64,000 nt of DNA from Bacteroidota bacterium (GCA_026391795.1 JAPLDI010000030.1:40293-104292), one strand, 5' to 3'. Shown: positions 16,006 through 25,809, numbered from the stretch's first letter. Translations and numbers: made by a program. Notes: generated by a model from the sequence alone, not told the origin.

Positions 16006-17118
16006 CTACGATTCAAGAGTAGAGTAAAAATCAAACGATGATGCGATTTCTTCAGGGCTGCAGGTGACACCGGGAATTGCCGTTCCTGGCTCCCTGAGCA
16101 GGGTAAACCGGATTCCAGAACCTCTCCGCTTCTTGTCATGACCCATGAAATCCATCATAAAATCCCTGTCTTCCTTCTGCAACGGGAAATAGCTATACTC
16201 CGGGAAGATCATCCGGATAATGTCATCCCTCAGCTTACGGTCCAACCCGGTCTTAAGTGAGGAAAGATAACTTTCACAGATCATTCCAAGGGCGATGGCA
16301 TGGCCATGCGATAATGGTTTTCCGTTCTTCTGCATGGAAAGTGATTCAAAGGCATGACCCATCGTATGTCCGAAATTCAGGATCTCCCGGATGTTCTGTT
16401 CCCGGAAGTCCTGCTCCACGATCCTGTATTTTAATGCGACCGATGCAGAGATAAGATCCTCCCAGGCGGACTCATCCGCCGTATTGTTCATGAGATCTTT
16501 CAGAGGGATCGACAAGAGCCTCTTCCACAATCCGCTGTCTGCCGCGAGCGCAATTTTGATGATCTCGGCAAAACCGCTCCTTTGTTCATCCGGATCAAGT
16601 GTCCGGAGAAATCCGGTGTGGATGAAAATTGCTTCAGGATCATGAAAGGTACCTACCTGGTTCTTGACATCCCCCAGGTTGACACCCGTCTTCCCGCCGA
16701 TGGCAGCATCTACCATTCCAAGGAGGGAAGTGGGAATATGAATGAAAGGGATTCCACGTTTGAAGGTTGAAGCCACAAACCCGCCCAGGTCGGTAACGAC
16801 CCCTCCGCCCAGGTTGATCAGCAACGAATTCCGGGAAGCTCCTTTGGCTGCAAGGGTGTTCCAGAGCGTTTCTGCGGATTCCAGCGACTTGCTTTTCTCG
16901 CCACCCTGAACCTCCAGTACTTCCGCATTATACAGATCCGGAACGAGCGCTGTCAGCGGGCCAAGGCAGCAAATTCGGATTTTGGGTTCCGTAAGAATGA
17001 ATATGGATGAAGTTGCGGACGAAAGGTTCCCTAGGAAATTATTCAGATCATGAAAAACAGAGGATCCGATGAAGATTCCGGCATTTTTTCCGGGGCCGCT
17101 GTTCAGGGTCAGTTGCAT
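16006..17118 (-). CDS. aroB: 3-dehydroquinate synthase
   Basis: 370 residues. Converts DAHP to 3-dehydroquinate (second shikimate step) using NAD and a divalent metal. Motifs: NAD-binding 'NLGGGVVTDLGGFVAST', 'IPTSLLGMVDAAIGGKTGVN', and metal-binding 'LNFGHTMGHAFE' and 'SHGHAIALGM'. Sits between ald and aroA with gaps of 9 and 11 bases. Nothing is unusual in the sequence. Confidence 0.95.
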   Translation of the reverse strand: MQLTLNSGPGKNAGIFIGSSVFHDLNNFLGNLSSATSSIFILTEPKIRICCLGPLTALVPDLYNAEVLEVQGGEKSKSLESAETLWNTLAAKGASRNSLLINLGGGVVTDLGGFVASTFKRGIPFIHIPTSLLGMVDAAIGGKTGVNLGDVKNQVGTFHDPEAIFIHTGFLRTLDPDEQRSGFAEIIKIALAADSGLWKRLLSIPLKDLMNNTADESAWEDLISASVALKYRIVEQDFREQNIREILNFGHTMGHAFESLSMQKNGKPLSHGHAIALGMICESYLSSLKTGLDRKLRDDIIRMIFPEYSYFPLQKEDRDFMMDFMGHDKKRRGSGIRFTLLREPGTAIPGVTCSPEEIASSFDFYSTLES

Positions 17119-17127
17119 GATTGAAGA

Positions 17128-18342
17128 TCATCCTTCATGAAATGTGGCCATCAGAAGATCAATATCCTGGAAAGGCAGGTTGAAATACCTGCTGATAAAG
17201 GAATTCGTGCTGACGCCGTTGTAGATATAGACACCCTGTCTTACTCCATGGTCCAGCTTCAGGAAATTCTCAATTCCTCCTTCCGTCCCGATATCCAGTA
17301 TGATCGGAACGAAAATGTTATTCAGTGCCTGCGATGCTGTGTGGGGGACCCGTGAAGGAATGTTCGGAACACAATAATGTGTGATTCCATGGACCTTGTA
17401 GACGGGGTTTTTATGAGTCGTCGGCCGGGAGGTCTCAAAGCACCCGCCCTGATCGATGCTGATGTCGATGATAACGGATCCCTCTTTCATCTGGCTGATC
17501 ATATCATCTGTGATGAGACAGGGTGTTTTTCCGTTTTTGGTATGGATGGCGCCGATGACAACATCGGCTGTACGCATCGCTTCGAGAATGGCTTTAGGGT
17601 GAAGGATGGAGGTAAAAACACGGATCCCTAAATTATTCTGCATCCTCCGTAAACGGTAAACGGAATTGTCAAAGACCTTGACCAGGGCACCCAGGCCCGC
17701 AGCCGACCGTGTTGCATATTCGCCGACCGTCCCGGCTCCGATGATCACCACCTCCGAGGGCCGGATCCCGGTAAAACCGCCGAACATTTTACCCCTTCCG
17801 TACTCCGGATCGGAAAGGTATTCGGCTGCAATGAAGATGGATGTACTGCCCGCAATCTCACTCATGGCACGGATCACGGAAAATGAACCTGCACGGTCGC
17901 GGATCAGCTCGAATGACAAGGCAGTTACTTTTTTCTGAATCAGCGAACGGAAATATTCTTCTTTCTGGATCCCGATCTGTAACGCGGATATGAGGGTCTG
18001 GCGGGGTTTCAGGAAATCCCACTCGGAGGAAGTTACCGGGGCGACTTTCAGGATCAGGTCGGATTTGTAAACTTCTTCGGGCGAATAGACGATCTGCCCT
18101 CCAGCCTCACTGTATTCATGATCGGTAAAATGAGCAGAAAGACCGGCTCCTGCCTCAATTAAAACCTGGTGTCCGTGCCTCGATAATAATCCAACCCCGT
18201 CGGGAATAAGCACCACCCGGTTTTCCTGGGAACTAATCTCCTTCGGAACCCCGATGGTGAGCCTGCTTTTCTGTTTACCAACTTCCAGCATCTCCTCCTG
18301 CGGCCTGAGAAACTCGGTGTATTTTGATTTCTGTTCCTCCAT
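17128..18342 (-). CDS. ald: Alanine dehydrogenase
   Basis: 404 residues. NAD-dependent interconversion of alanine with pyruvate and ammonia. The N-terminal domain has 'IGVPKEISSQENRVVLIPDGVGLL' and 'LILKVAPV'; the NAD-binding domain contains 'VVIIGAGTVGEYATRSAAGLGA' and 'DVVIGAIHTKNGKTPCLITDDMI'. It has the ~25-residue N-terminal extension typical of the Bacteroidota form. Placement next to aroB, tsaE and porX recalls a common Bacteroidota gene order (from memory). Upstream is a repeat tract (18375-18478) with no exact promoter match. Confidence 0.92.
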   Translation of the reverse strand: MEEQKSKYTEFLRPQEEMLEVGKQKSRLTIGVPKEISSQENRVVLIPDGVGLLSRHGHQVLIEAGAGLSAHFTDHEYSEAGGQIVYSPEEVYKSDLILKVAPVTSSEWDFLKPRQTLISALQIGIQKEEYFRSLIQKKVTALSFELIRDRAGSFSVIRAMSEIAGSTSIFIAAEYLSDPEYGRGKMFGGFTGIRPSEVVIIGAGTVGEYATRSAAGLGALVKVFDNSVYRLRRMQNNLGIRVFTSILHPKAILEAMRTADVVIGAIHTKNGKTPCLITDDMISQMKEGSVIIDISIDQGGCFETSRPTTHKNPVYKVHGITHYCVPNIPSRVPHTASQALNNIFVPIILDIGTEGGIENFLKLDHGVRQGVYIYNGVSTNSFISRYFNLPFQDIDLLMATFHEG

Positions 18343-18374
18343 GATCTCAAAATTTCATACGAAGATACAAAATA

Positions 18375-18478
18375 GTTGGCGAGTTGATGAGCTGACGAGC
18401 TCACGAGAAATTTCCGAATATAACTTTGGTGCTTTTTTAATTAACTCATCAACTTATCAGCTCATCAGCTCATCAGCT
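18375..18478. repeat. Intergenic octamer repeats (CAGCTCAT type)
   Basis: The gap between ald and tsaE contains GAGTTGAT/GAGCTGAC units followed on the other side by CATCAACT/TATCAGCT/CATCAGCT units, roughly inverted with respect to each other and with an 8-base period. Large imperfect hairpins are possible. No gene. Confidence 0.7.
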
Positions 18479-18881
18479 AAAACTCGATCTGTCTCTCATC
18501 CTCCCCGCTGATCCTGACCCTCACGACATCATCCGGCAAGAGCTCTTCAACCAGCTCGGGCCATTCAATAAAACAATAGGCCCCGGAGTAGATATAATCT
18601 TCATACCCGATATCAAATACCTCTTCGGTCTTCCGGATCCTGAAGAAATCAAAATGAAAAAGGGAATCTCCCCCGGATGTCTTGTACTCATTGATAATTG
18701 CAAAAGAAGGACTCTGAACAACATCCACGGCTTTCAGAACAGAACAGATCACTTTGATGAAAGTCGTTTTTCCTGCCCCCATCCTCCCATAAAAAGCAAA
18801 CACACGCCTGGTGGGACAGGATGTCAGCAACGTCTCTGCTGCCGGCAAGAGTCCGGCTTCGGTGGGGATAGTAATGATCAA
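18477..18881 (-). CDS. tsaE: tRNA threonylcarbamoyladenosine biosynthesis ATPase TsaE
   Basis: 134 residues, usual length. Walker A motif 'YGRMGAGKTTF' near residue 32, then 'VQSPSFAIINEYKT' and 'FHFDFFRI', and the late 'YCFIEWPE' strand, as in the TsaE P-loop family. It is the ATPase that works with TsaB and TsaD to make t6A37 in ANN-decoding tRNAs. It lies 21 bases downstream of porX on the same strand and is probably co-transcribed with it. Confidence 0.92.
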   Translation of the reverse strand: MIITIPTEAGLLPAAETLLTSCPTRRVFAFYGRMGAGKTTFIKVICSVLKAVDVVQSPSFAIINEYKTSGGDSLFHFDFFRIRKTEEVFDIGYEDYIYSGAYCFIEWPELVEELLPDDVVRVRISGEDERQIEF

Positions 18882-18902
18882 TTTAGATGAAGGATAACAT
18901 TG

Positions 18903-20456
18903 TTATTTCGGTTTCAGCACCACAAACGGGATCATGACCTCTTCGATCGAAACACCGCCGTGCTGGAAGGTGTTCTTGTAGTAGTTCACGTAATAGTTGT
19001 AGTTGTTCGGGTATGCAAAGAAATCATCATTCATGCAGAAAACATAATTTGAACTCACGTTCATCTTCGGCAGATAGGCATCTGCAGGATTCTTGATCTC
19101 AAACACTTCGTTGTGTTCAAATTTCAAAGCCTTCCCGGTCTTGTACCGCAGGTTCGTATTTGTATTGCGGTCGCCGAGGATCTTGACCGGGTTCCCGACC
19201 CGGATCGAGCCATGGTCAGTGGTGATGACAACATTGACATCTTTCTCTGCAAGGAACTTGAAAATATCGAGCAGCGGAGAATGCTGGAACCATTGCATCG
19301 TAAGTGACCGGTAGGCCTTTTCATCATCTGCCAGTTCCCGGATGATCTCCATCTCGGTCCGGGCATGCGAGAGCATATCAACAAAATTATAGACGATGAA
19401 ATTCAACTTGTTCACCATCAGGTTGGGCAGCGATTCTACCAGTTTCCGTCCATAGGTCATGTTCAGCACCTTGTAATAGGAATACCGGATGTCCCTGCCA
19501 TACCTCTTCAGAAGCTCTCCCAGGAGCTCCCCTTCGTAGTTGTTCTTCGTCCCCTCTTCGTCTTCATTCACCCAGAATTTCGGATATTTCTTTTCGATCT
19601 CCGTAGGAAGCAATCCGGCAAAGATCGAATTCCTGGCATACTGGGTGGCTGTAGGCAGGATGCTGAAATAGATCTCATCCTTTTCAACCCGGAAATATTC
19701 CTCCAGCACAGGTTGCAGTACCTTCCACTGATCGTAACGGAAATTATCAATAAGGATGACGAAAAGCGGACGGTCATCGTTCAGCAGCGGAAAGACTTTT
19801 TCTTTTATCAGGTTGTGCGACTGTATCGGTCTTTCGACATTTTTATTGCTCAGCCAGTCGGTATAGTTCCGTTCCATAAACTTCGAAAATGCATGATTTG
19901 CTTCATCTTTCTGCATCTTCAGCACCTGGTTCATCCCTTCATCCTGCGATTTCTCGAGTTTCAGTTCCCAGTAGGTGATCTTCTTGTAAACTTCCACCCA
20001 CTCTTCGTGGTTCAGACGCGGGCTGATCTCCATCCCGATGTTCCGGAACTCCTGCTGGTATTGATGTGTGGTTTTCTCGCTCACCAGTTTCTTCGTTTCC
20101 AGGTTCTTTTTGAGACAAAGCAGGATCTGGTTGGGATTGACCGGCTTTATAAGGTAATCGGAGATGTTTGATCCGATGGCATCCTCCATGATTGTCTCTT
20201 CCTCGCTTTTGGTAATCATGATGACGGGAAGATTCGGGTAAATGGATTTCATCTTCATGAGCGTCTCAATGCCCGATAAACCGGGCATCTGCTCATCCAG
20301 GAAAACGATATCAAAATCATTCTTTCTCATTATCTCGATTGCTTCCTGCCCGTTGTTGGAGGTTTCTACTCCATACCCTTTCTCTTTCAAAAAAATAATG
20401 TGCGGTTTCAAAAGGTCTATCTCATCATCCACCCATAAAATATTCGTCTTCACCAT
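18903..20456 (-). CDS. porX: PorX: response regulator with PglZ/alkaline-phosphatase-like effector domain
   Basis: 517 residues from the ATG at 20456 ('MVKTNILWVDDEID'); the longer frame upstream is not needed. Residues 1-125 are a receiver domain with acidic pocket D10-D11, phospho-acceptor Asp54 ('VFLDEQMPG') and 'LIKPVN'. A helical linker leads to a PglZ/alkaline-phosphatase-superfamily domain with metal-binding motifs 'FVILIDNFRYDQW' and 'VVITTDHGSI'. PorX with the kinase PorY controls expression and function of the type IX secretion system, consistent with the T9SS cargo genes in this window. Followed by tsaE after 21 bases. Confidence 0.93.
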   Translation of the reverse strand: MVKTNILWVDDEIDLLKPHIIFLKEKGYGVETSNNGQEAIEIMRKNDFDIVFLDEQMPGLSGIETLMKMKSIYPNLPVIMITKSEEETIMEDAIGSNISDYLIKPVNPNQILLCLKKNLETKKLVSEKTTHQYQQEFRNIGMEISPRLNHEEWVEVYKKITYWELKLEKSQDEGMNQVLKMQKDEANHAFSKFMERNYTDWLSNKNVERPIQSHNLIKEKVFPLLNDDRPLFVILIDNFRYDQWKVLQPVLEEYFRVEKDEIYFSILPTATQYARNSIFAGLLPTEIEKKYPKFWVNEDEEGTKNNYEGELLGELLKRYGRDIRYSYYKVLNMTYGRKLVESLPNLMVNKLNFIVYNFVDMLSHARTEMEIIRELADDEKAYRSLTMQWFQHSPLLDIFKFLAEKDVNVVITTDHGSIRVGNPVKILGDRNTNTNLRYKTGKALKFEHNEVFEIKNPADAYLPKMNVSSNYVFCMNDDFFAYPNNYNYYVNYYKNTFQHGGVSIEEVMIPFVVLKPK

Positions 20457-20535
20457 GGTTTCCAGTTTTCGTATATGATAAAATGTCGTAATATTGCTTT
20501 TATTGTCCAGCCTGTGTTTTTTTATCATCTTTTAA

Positions 20536-20543
20536 CAAAGTTA
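20536..20543 (-). promoter_or_regulatory. Possible -7 promoter element for porX
   Basis: CAAAGTTA reads TAACTTTG on the minus strand, an exact TAnnTTTG match 80 bases before the porX ATG. No -33 TTG is found at the proper distance. It lies in the 101-base divergent gap with the HD-domain gene. Confidence 0.4.
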
Positions 20544-20557
20544 CAAGGAATCCGGCG

Positions 20558-21802
20558 ATGAATAACTTGCCTTTCAAGCGAAAATTTATCAATGATCCCG
20601 TTTACGGACTGATCACAATCCCCAACACCCTTGTTTTCGATCTCATCGAGCATCCCTGGTTTCAGCGTTTACGCAGGATCCTTCAGCTCGGACTGACGCA
20701 TTATGTCTATCCTTCGGCTGTTCACACACGGTATCAGCATGCACTGGGCGCCATGCACCTCATGACCCAGGCGATAGAGGTATTGCGGTCGAAGGGAATA
20801 CTCATCACGGCGGAAGAAGAAGAAGGTGCCCTTTGCGCCATCCTGCTGCATGACATCGGCCATGGGCCATACTCCCATGCGCTTGAACAAACGATGGTCA
20901 GGGAACTCTCCCATGAAGACATCTCCCTGTTGATGATGGATTCGCTGAATGAACAGATGAATAACCGCCTGGAAACGGCCAACAGGATCTTCCGGAACGA
21001 TCATCCGAAGAAATTTCTTCATCAGCTTGTCTCCAGCCAGCTCGACATGGACCGGCTCGACTACCTGTCGCGCGACAGTTTCTTTACAGGAGTGGCTGAA
21101 GGGGTTATCAATACCGACCGTATTATAAAGATGCTGACGGTGGTTGACGACCAGCTGGTCGTGGAGGGAAAAGGCATCTATTCCATCGAGAAATTCATCA
21201 TCTCCAGGCGACTGATGTACTGGCAGGTATACCTTCATAAAACCGTAATTGCCGCTGAATACATGCTGGTTAACATCCTGAAACGGGCGAAAGAACTGGC
21301 TTCACAAGGCGTTTCCCTCTTTGGGTCACCGGTGCTTCACCTTTTTCTCTATTCCGATATCACGATCACACATTTCCTGGAAGACCGGGAATGGATCGGA
21401 GAATTTGCCAAACTGGATGATTACGACATCCTTTCCGCCATCAAGGTCTGGACAACAAATCCTGACCCCATTCTTTCCTTTCTCTGTAAAAGCATGATTG
21501 ACCGGCATCTTTATAAGGTGGAGATCCAGAATGAACCCTTTGACAGGAAGTATATAGCTGACCTGAAGGAAAAGACGGTCACGCTTTTCGGCCTGGAAGA
21601 TGAAAAAGATACCGGGTATTTTGTTGTTGAAGGCACCGTTACAAACAATGCCTACAATCCTGAACATGACCGGATCCGGATCTGGTTCCGCAACAATGAA
21701 CTGGTAGATGTTTCGGAAGCCTCCGACCAGTTGAACATTTCGGTTCTCTCAACCCCCGTGAACAAACATCTTTTGTGCTACTCGAAAAACATAGTCGTGT
21801 GA
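20558..21802 (+). CDS. HD-domain phosphohydrolase (dNTPase-like)
   Basis: 414 residues. The N-terminal half is an HD domain: 'HTRYQHALGAMHL' gives the first His, 'LLHDIGHGPYSHALE' the HD pair, and 'DRLDYLSRDSFFTG' the final Asp region. This is the family of SAMHD1/dGTPase-like HD proteins widespread in Bacteroidota and often annotated only as HD superfamily phosphohydrolase; the substrate (possibly dNTP or another nucleotide) is not established. It stands divergent to porX and directly upstream of lpxD, a neighbourhood I recall from other Bacteroidota. Confidence 0.88.
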   Translation: MNNLPFKRKFINDPVYGLITIPNTLVFDLIEHPWFQRLRRILQLGLTHYVYPSAVHTRYQHALGAMHLMTQAIEVLRSKGILITAEEEEGALCAILLHDIGHGPYSHALEQTMVRELSHEDISLLMMDSLNEQMNNRLETANRIFRNDHPKKFLHQLVSSQLDMDRLDYLSRDSFFTGVAEGVINTDRIIKMLTVVDDQLVVEGKGIYSIEKFIISRRLMYWQVYLHKTVIAAEYMLVNILKRAKELASQGVSLFGSPVLHLFLYSDITITHFLEDREWIGEFAKLDDYDILSAIKVWTTNPDPILSFLCKSMIDRHLYKVEIQNEPFDRKYIADLKEKTVTLFGLEDEKDTGYFVVEGTVTNNAYNPEHDRIRIWFRNNELVDVSEASDQLNISVLSTPVNKHLLCYSKNIVV

Positions 21803-21895
21803 CCGTTTGCTGGGGATTTTTTTCTGGCTGATTGGATTTTTTTTGGTATCTTGCGAGCCATTTTCGGGTGTAATTATCTATAACAAAGTGTATTG

Positions 21896-22921
21896 ATGGA
21901 GTTTACCGCAAAACAGATCGCAGAAGTTCTGAAGGGAAAAGTGGAAGGAGATCCGGAGGTTGTTGTTTCCCGGCTCGCAAAAATTGAAGAAGGCGTTCCC
22001 GGAACCATGACATTCCTTGCCAACCCGGCCTATACTCCACATATTTACTCCACCAGGGCTTCCATCATCGTCGTAAATGAAGATTTTGCCGCCACCCAGC
22101 CTGTTACAGGAACACTGATCCGGGTGGAAAATGCTTACGCTTCCTTTGCCATGCTTATGGAGCTATTCCAGAGCATGCAATCCGGGAAAAAAGGGATTTC
22201 ACCCTATGCATTCATTTCAAAGAGTGCCAGGATCGGGGAAGATGTTTATATCGGGGAATTTGTATCGGTGGGTGAACATGCGGTGATCGGGAACAAGGTT
22301 CAACTCCATCCCCAGGCATTCATCGGTGATAACGTCACCATCGGAGACAAGTCAATAATCTATTCAGGGGCGAAGATCTATCATGACTGTGTGATTGGTA
22401 TCGACTGTACGCTTCATGCCGGGACTGTGATCGGGGCGGATGGGTTTGGATTTGCACCCCTTGAAGGCAACGAATACAAAAAAATCATCCAGGCAGGGAA
22501 TGTCATCATTGAAGACAATGTTGAGATCGGGGCAAATACAACCATCGACAGGGCAACCCTGGGGTCGACAATTATCCATCGGGGTGCAAAGATCGACAAC
22601 CTTGTTCAGCTCGGACATGGTGTTGAGATCGGCGAGAACACCATCATCGCTGCCCAGACCGGGATCGCCGGATCCACCAAAATCGGAAAAAACTGCATGA
22701 TTGCCGGCCAGGTCGGGATTGTCGGTCACCTCACCATCGGCGACAATGTCAAGATCGGCGCACAGTCGGGAGTAGAACACGACATCAAAGACGGCGACGC
22801 TTACCTCGGCACTCCAGCGCTGGAAGTGGGGAAATCGCGCCGTTTATACGTTTACTGGCGGAGTTTCGACCAGCTTGCAAAGAAGATCTATCAACTGGAA
22901 AAACTATTGAAGAAAGATTAA
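21896..22921 (+). CDS. lpxD: UDP-3-O-acylglucosamine N-acyltransferase LpxD
   Basis: 341 residues from the ATG at 21896 (the TTG just before it is also in frame). The N-terminal uridine-binding domain ends near 100; a left-handed beta helix of hexapeptide repeats ('[21 protein letters not shown]' style) follows, then a C-terminal helix. Catalytic His241 lies in 'LVQLGHG' and the second active-site His278 in 'IVGHLTIG', matching remembered E. coli His239 and His276 at offset two. It adds the N-linked 3-hydroxyacyl chain in lipid A synthesis. First gene of the run lpxD-lpxC/fabZ-lpxA. Confidence 0.95.
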   Translation: MEFTAKQIAEVLKGKVEGDPEVVVSRLAKIEEGVPGTMTFLANPAYTPHIYSTRASIIVVNEDFAATQPVTGTLIRVENAYASFAMLMELFQSMQSGKKGISPYAFISKSARIGEDVYIGEFVSVGEHAVIGNKVQLHPQAFIGDNVTIGDKSIIYSGAKIYHDCVIGIDCTLHAGTVIGADGFGFAPLEGNEYKKIIQAGNVIIEDNVEIGANTTIDRATLGSTIIHRGAKIDNLVQLGHGVEIGENTIIAAQTGIAGSTKIGKNCMIAGQVGIVGHLTIGDNVKIGAQSGVEHDIKDGDAYLGTPALEVGKSRRLYVYWRSFDQLAKKIYQLEKLLKKD

Positions 22922-22944
22922 GATACCCTTTTCTTACAACCGTT

Positions 22945-24336
22945 ATGAGCGATAAGCAAAGAACCATCAAAACGCCGGTCACCATTTCCGGTACCGGTCT
23001 TCATACCGGCAACGCCGTAACCCTGATCATTCATCCTGCTCCCGAAAATTTTGGGTATAAATTTAAAAGGACAGATCTGGATCCGGATGTTGTCATTCCT
23101 GCCAATGTGGATCATGTTGTGGATACTTCCCGGGGTACCAGCATCGAACACAAAGGGATCCGGATTGACACGATAGAACATGTTCTGGCTGCCCTCTCCG
23201 GGCTGGAGATCGACAATGCACTCGTGGAAATGGATCAGTCGGAGACACCGATCCTTGACGGAAGTTCAGGCATCTATGTCGAAAAACTCCTGGAGGCCGG
23301 CATCGTCGAACAAACAGCGCCCCGGAAATACTTCGAACTTACATCCAACGTCACTTACAGCGATACCGCGAAAAAAACGGAGATCGTAGCCATTCCTTCA
23401 AAAGAGTTCCAGCTGTCGGTGATGATCGATTTTGATTCCCAGGTTTTGCCAACTCAGAATGCGGTTCTTTCAACGATCCACCAGTTCAGGGAAGATATCG
23501 CCCCCTGCAGGACCTTCGTCTTCCTTCATGAGATGGAATTCCTGCTCAACAACAACCTCATCAAGGGGGGTGACCTGAACAATGCGATCATTTTCGTTGA
23601 CCGTGTGGTCTCACAGGAGGAGCTCGACCGACTCGCCGGAGTATTCAAAAAACCCCGCGTCGAGGTCATGAAAGAAGGAATCCTGAACAACCTTGAACTG
23701 AGATTTCCGAACGAACCTGCCCGGCATAAGCTGCTCGACATGATCGGCGACCTTGCCCTTGTAGGGATGCCCATCAAAGCACACGTGATCGCCAGCCGAC
23801 CCGGTCATTTTGCCAATGTCGAATTTGCGAAGCTCCTTAAAAAACAATTGTGCCTCCAGCAGCACGCCGATAAGGTTCCCTATTATGACCTGAACAAGAA
23901 ACCTGCCTACGACATCGTTCAGATCCAGAAAACAATTCCTCACCGTCCTCCCTTTCTCCTGATCGACCGCATCCTGGAGATCAGCGAGAACCATGTGGTC
24001 GGGATGAAGAATGTTACCATGAATGAACCCTTCTTTGTAGGTCATTTTCCGGTCGAACCGGTGATGCCGGGGGTCCTCCTGATCGAAGCCATGGCACAGG
24101 TCGGTGGCATCTTTGTATTAAGCTTTGTACCCGACCCGGAGAATTACATCACCTATTTCCTCAAGATCGATAATGTGAAGTTCCGGCAAAAAGTTGTTCC
24201 GGGCGATACCGTTATCTTTCACAATACCCTGATCGAACCCGTGAGGCGCGGGATCTGCCATATGCAGGGAAAGGCCTTTGTGGGTAATAAAGTCGTTATG
24301 GAAGCCGAACTGATGGCGCAAATTCAAAAAAAATAA
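22945..24336 (+). CDS. lpxC/fabZ: LpxC-FabZ fusion: UDP-3-O-acyl-GlcNAc deacetylase and 3-hydroxyacyl-ACP dehydratase
   Basis: 463 residues. Residues 1-300 are LpxC with 'GTGLHTGN' near the start and zinc ligands in 'EHVLAALSG' and 'HKLLDMIGD'. Residues 315-463 are a hotdog FabZ domain with catalytic His in 'IPHRPPFLLIDR' and Glu in 'LLIEAMAQVGG'. One protein thus commits UDP-acyl-GlcNAc to lipid A and dehydrates 3-hydroxyacyl-ACP for fatty-acid elongation, two activities that compete for the same acyl pool. The fusion is characteristic of Bacteroidota. It starts 23 bases after lpxD and ends 6 bases before lpxA. Confidence 0.96.
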   Translation: MSDKQRTIKTPVTISGTGLHTGNAVTLIIHPAPENFGYKFKRTDLDPDVVIPANVDHVVDTSRGTSIEHKGIRIDTIEHVLAALSGLEIDNALVEMDQSETPILDGSSGIYVEKLLEAGIVEQTAPRKYFELTSNVTYSDTAKKTEIVAIPSKEFQLSVMIDFDSQVLPTQNAVLSTIHQFREDIAPCRTFVFLHEMEFLLNNNLIKGGDLNNAIIFVDRVVSQEELDRLAGVFKKPRVEVMKEGILNNLELRFPNEPARHKLLDMIGDLALVGMPIKAHVIASRPGHFANVEFAKLLKKQLCLQQHADKVPYYDLNKKPAYDIVQIQKTIPHRPPFLLIDRILEISENHVVGMKNVTMNEPFFVGHFPVEPVMPGVLLIEAMAQVGGIFVLSFVPDPENYITYFLKIDNVKFRQKVVPGDTVIFHNTLIEPVRRGICHMQGKAFVGNKVVMEAELMAQIQKK

Positions 24337-24342
24337 CAGCAT

Positions 24343-25134
24343 ATGAATCAACCTCTGGCATATGTCAATCCCCAGGCGAAAATAGCTGCCAACGTAGTTA
24401 TCGAACCCTTTGTAAGCATCGATAAAAATGTGATTATTGAAGAAGGCACCTGGATCGGGTCCAACGTCACCATCATGGAAGGTACCCGGATCGGGAAGAA
24501 TTGCAAGATATTCCCGGGTGCAGTGATCGGAGCCATCCCCCAGGATCTCAAATATGCAGGTGAAGATACCATCGTGAAGATCGGGAACAACGTCATCATC
24601 CGCGAATTTGCCACCATCAACCGCGGAACCAAGGCGAGTTACGAGACGGTTGTCGGCGACAACACCTTATTGATGGCCTATACCCATGTGGCCCACGATT
24701 GTGTGGTCGGGAACAATGTGATCATGGCCAATGCCGCCATGCTTGCCGGTCATGTGATTGTCGACGACTGGGCAATTATCGGAGGAATGGTTCCTGTGCT
24801 TCAATTCTGTCATATCGGGGCCCATACAATCATTGCAGGAAAAACCGGTGTCGGCAAGGATGTTCCCCCCTACACAAAAGCCGCAAGGGAACCCATGTCG
24901 TATGTCGGGGTGAATTCCATCGGTCTCCGCAGAAGAGGATTTTCCATCGATGTGATCAACAAGATCCAGGAGATCTACCGGATCATCTTCCTGAAAAGCT
25001 ACAATGTTTCGCAGGCCGTAGAGATCATCGAAGCCAAGGTGGAAGCCACCCCCGAGCGCGATGAGATCCTCTCCTTCATCACCAATTCCAGCCGCGGGAT
25101 CATGAAGGGCTACTCCAAGATCCGCGAAAAATAA
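24343..25134 (+). CDS. lpxA: Acyl-ACP--UDP-GlcNAc O-acyltransferase LpxA
   Basis: 263 residues, normal length. Left-handed beta helix with hexapeptide repeats, catalytic His118 in 'HVAHDCVVG' (E. coli His125), followed by 'ANAAMLAGHV' and 'GLRRRGFS' and the C-terminal helical region. It catalyses the first step of lipid A synthesis, transferring a 3-hydroxyacyl chain to UDP-GlcNAc. Same transcript as lpxD and lpxC/fabZ. Confidence 0.96.
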   Translation: MNQPLAYVNPQAKIAANVVIEPFVSIDKNVIIEEGTWIGSNVTIMEGTRIGKNCKIFPGAVIGAIPQDLKYAGEDTIVKIGNNVIIREFATINRGTKASYETVVGDNTLLMAYTHVAHDCVVGNNVIMANAAMLAGHVIVDDWAIIGGMVPVLQFCHIGAHTIIAGKTGVGKDVPPYTKAAREPMSYVGVNSIGLRRRGFSIDVINKIQEIYRIIFLKSYNVSQAVEIIEAKVEATPERDEILSFITNSSRGIMKGYSKIREK

Positions 25135-25173
25135 ACGATACCGGCACTTTTTTGATGCCGTAAACCTCCTCCT

Positions 25174-25809
25174 GTGAAAATTACGCTTACCGGTACCGGA
25201 AAGAAATTCAATACCGAATGGATCTTCAAAGAGCTCAGCCATTCCTTTGAAAAGGATAACGGTTATGCGATCCTTGGACGAAACGGATCGGGGAAATCAA
25301 CCCTGCTGCAGGTTATCGCAGGAAACATACTTCCCACTTCAGGGAAAGTAACTTACAGCCTGGCCGGACAGGAGATCGCCGCGGAAAAGATCTTTCAGCA
25401 CCTTACCCTCGTGGCTCCTTACCAGGAACTGATCGAGGAGTTTACCCTCCGGGAAATGCTCGATTTCCATTTCTTTTTCAAGAGACCCGTTCCGGGAGTC
25501 ACCATCCCGGATATCATCAGCCGGATTGGATTTAAAGACCCCGGAAGGAAAACAATCCGCTTCTTCTCCTCCGGGATGAAACAACGGGTAAAGCTCGTCC
25601 TGGCCCTGTTCAGTGATGTATCCCTTGTACTGCTGGATGAACCTACGATGAACCTGGATGAGACGGGATCGAACTGGTACCTGCAGCTCGTCAGCGAAAG
25701 GACGAAGAACCGGATCATCATTGTCTGTTCCAACCTTCAGCAGCAGGAGACATCCTTCTGCAAAGAGAAATTGTTTATCGAAGATTACAAACCACAGAAG
25801 GTTTCCTGA
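25174..25809 (+). CDS. Stand-alone ABC transporter ATP-binding protein
   Basis: 211 residues from a GTG start. Walker A 'GRNGSGKST', a diverged signature 'FFSSGMKQRVKL' in place of LSGGQ, and Walker B 'LVLLDEPTMNLD' are all visible, so ATPase activity is likely. No permease is encoded next to it: upstream is lpxA (39 bases) and downstream a T9SS cargo gene. Short ABC ATPases of this kind can drive export through a permease encoded elsewhere. A role in lipid A or surface-molecule export is suggested only by position. Confidence 0.88.
   Translation: MKITLTGTGKKFNTEWIFKELSHSFEKDNGYAILGRNGSGKSTLLQVIAGNILPTSGKVTYSLAGQEIAAEKIFQHLTLVAPYQELIEEFTLREMLDFHFFFKRPVPGVTIPDIISRIGFKDPGRKTIRFFSSGMKQRVKLVLALFSDVSLVLLDEPTMNLDETGSNWYLQLVSERTKNRIIIVCSNLQQQETSFCKEKLFIEDYKPQKVS

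Noticed and set aside
19365-20171. 268-residue plus-strand frame opposite porX
   Set aside because: Antisense to the receiver/PglZ protein, whose motifs are intact; no family resemblance.
20457-20528. Extended N-terminus of PorX ('MIKKHRLDNKSN')
   Set aside because: The receiver domain starts at the ATG at 20456 in the usual way, and the extra residues match nothing in the family.
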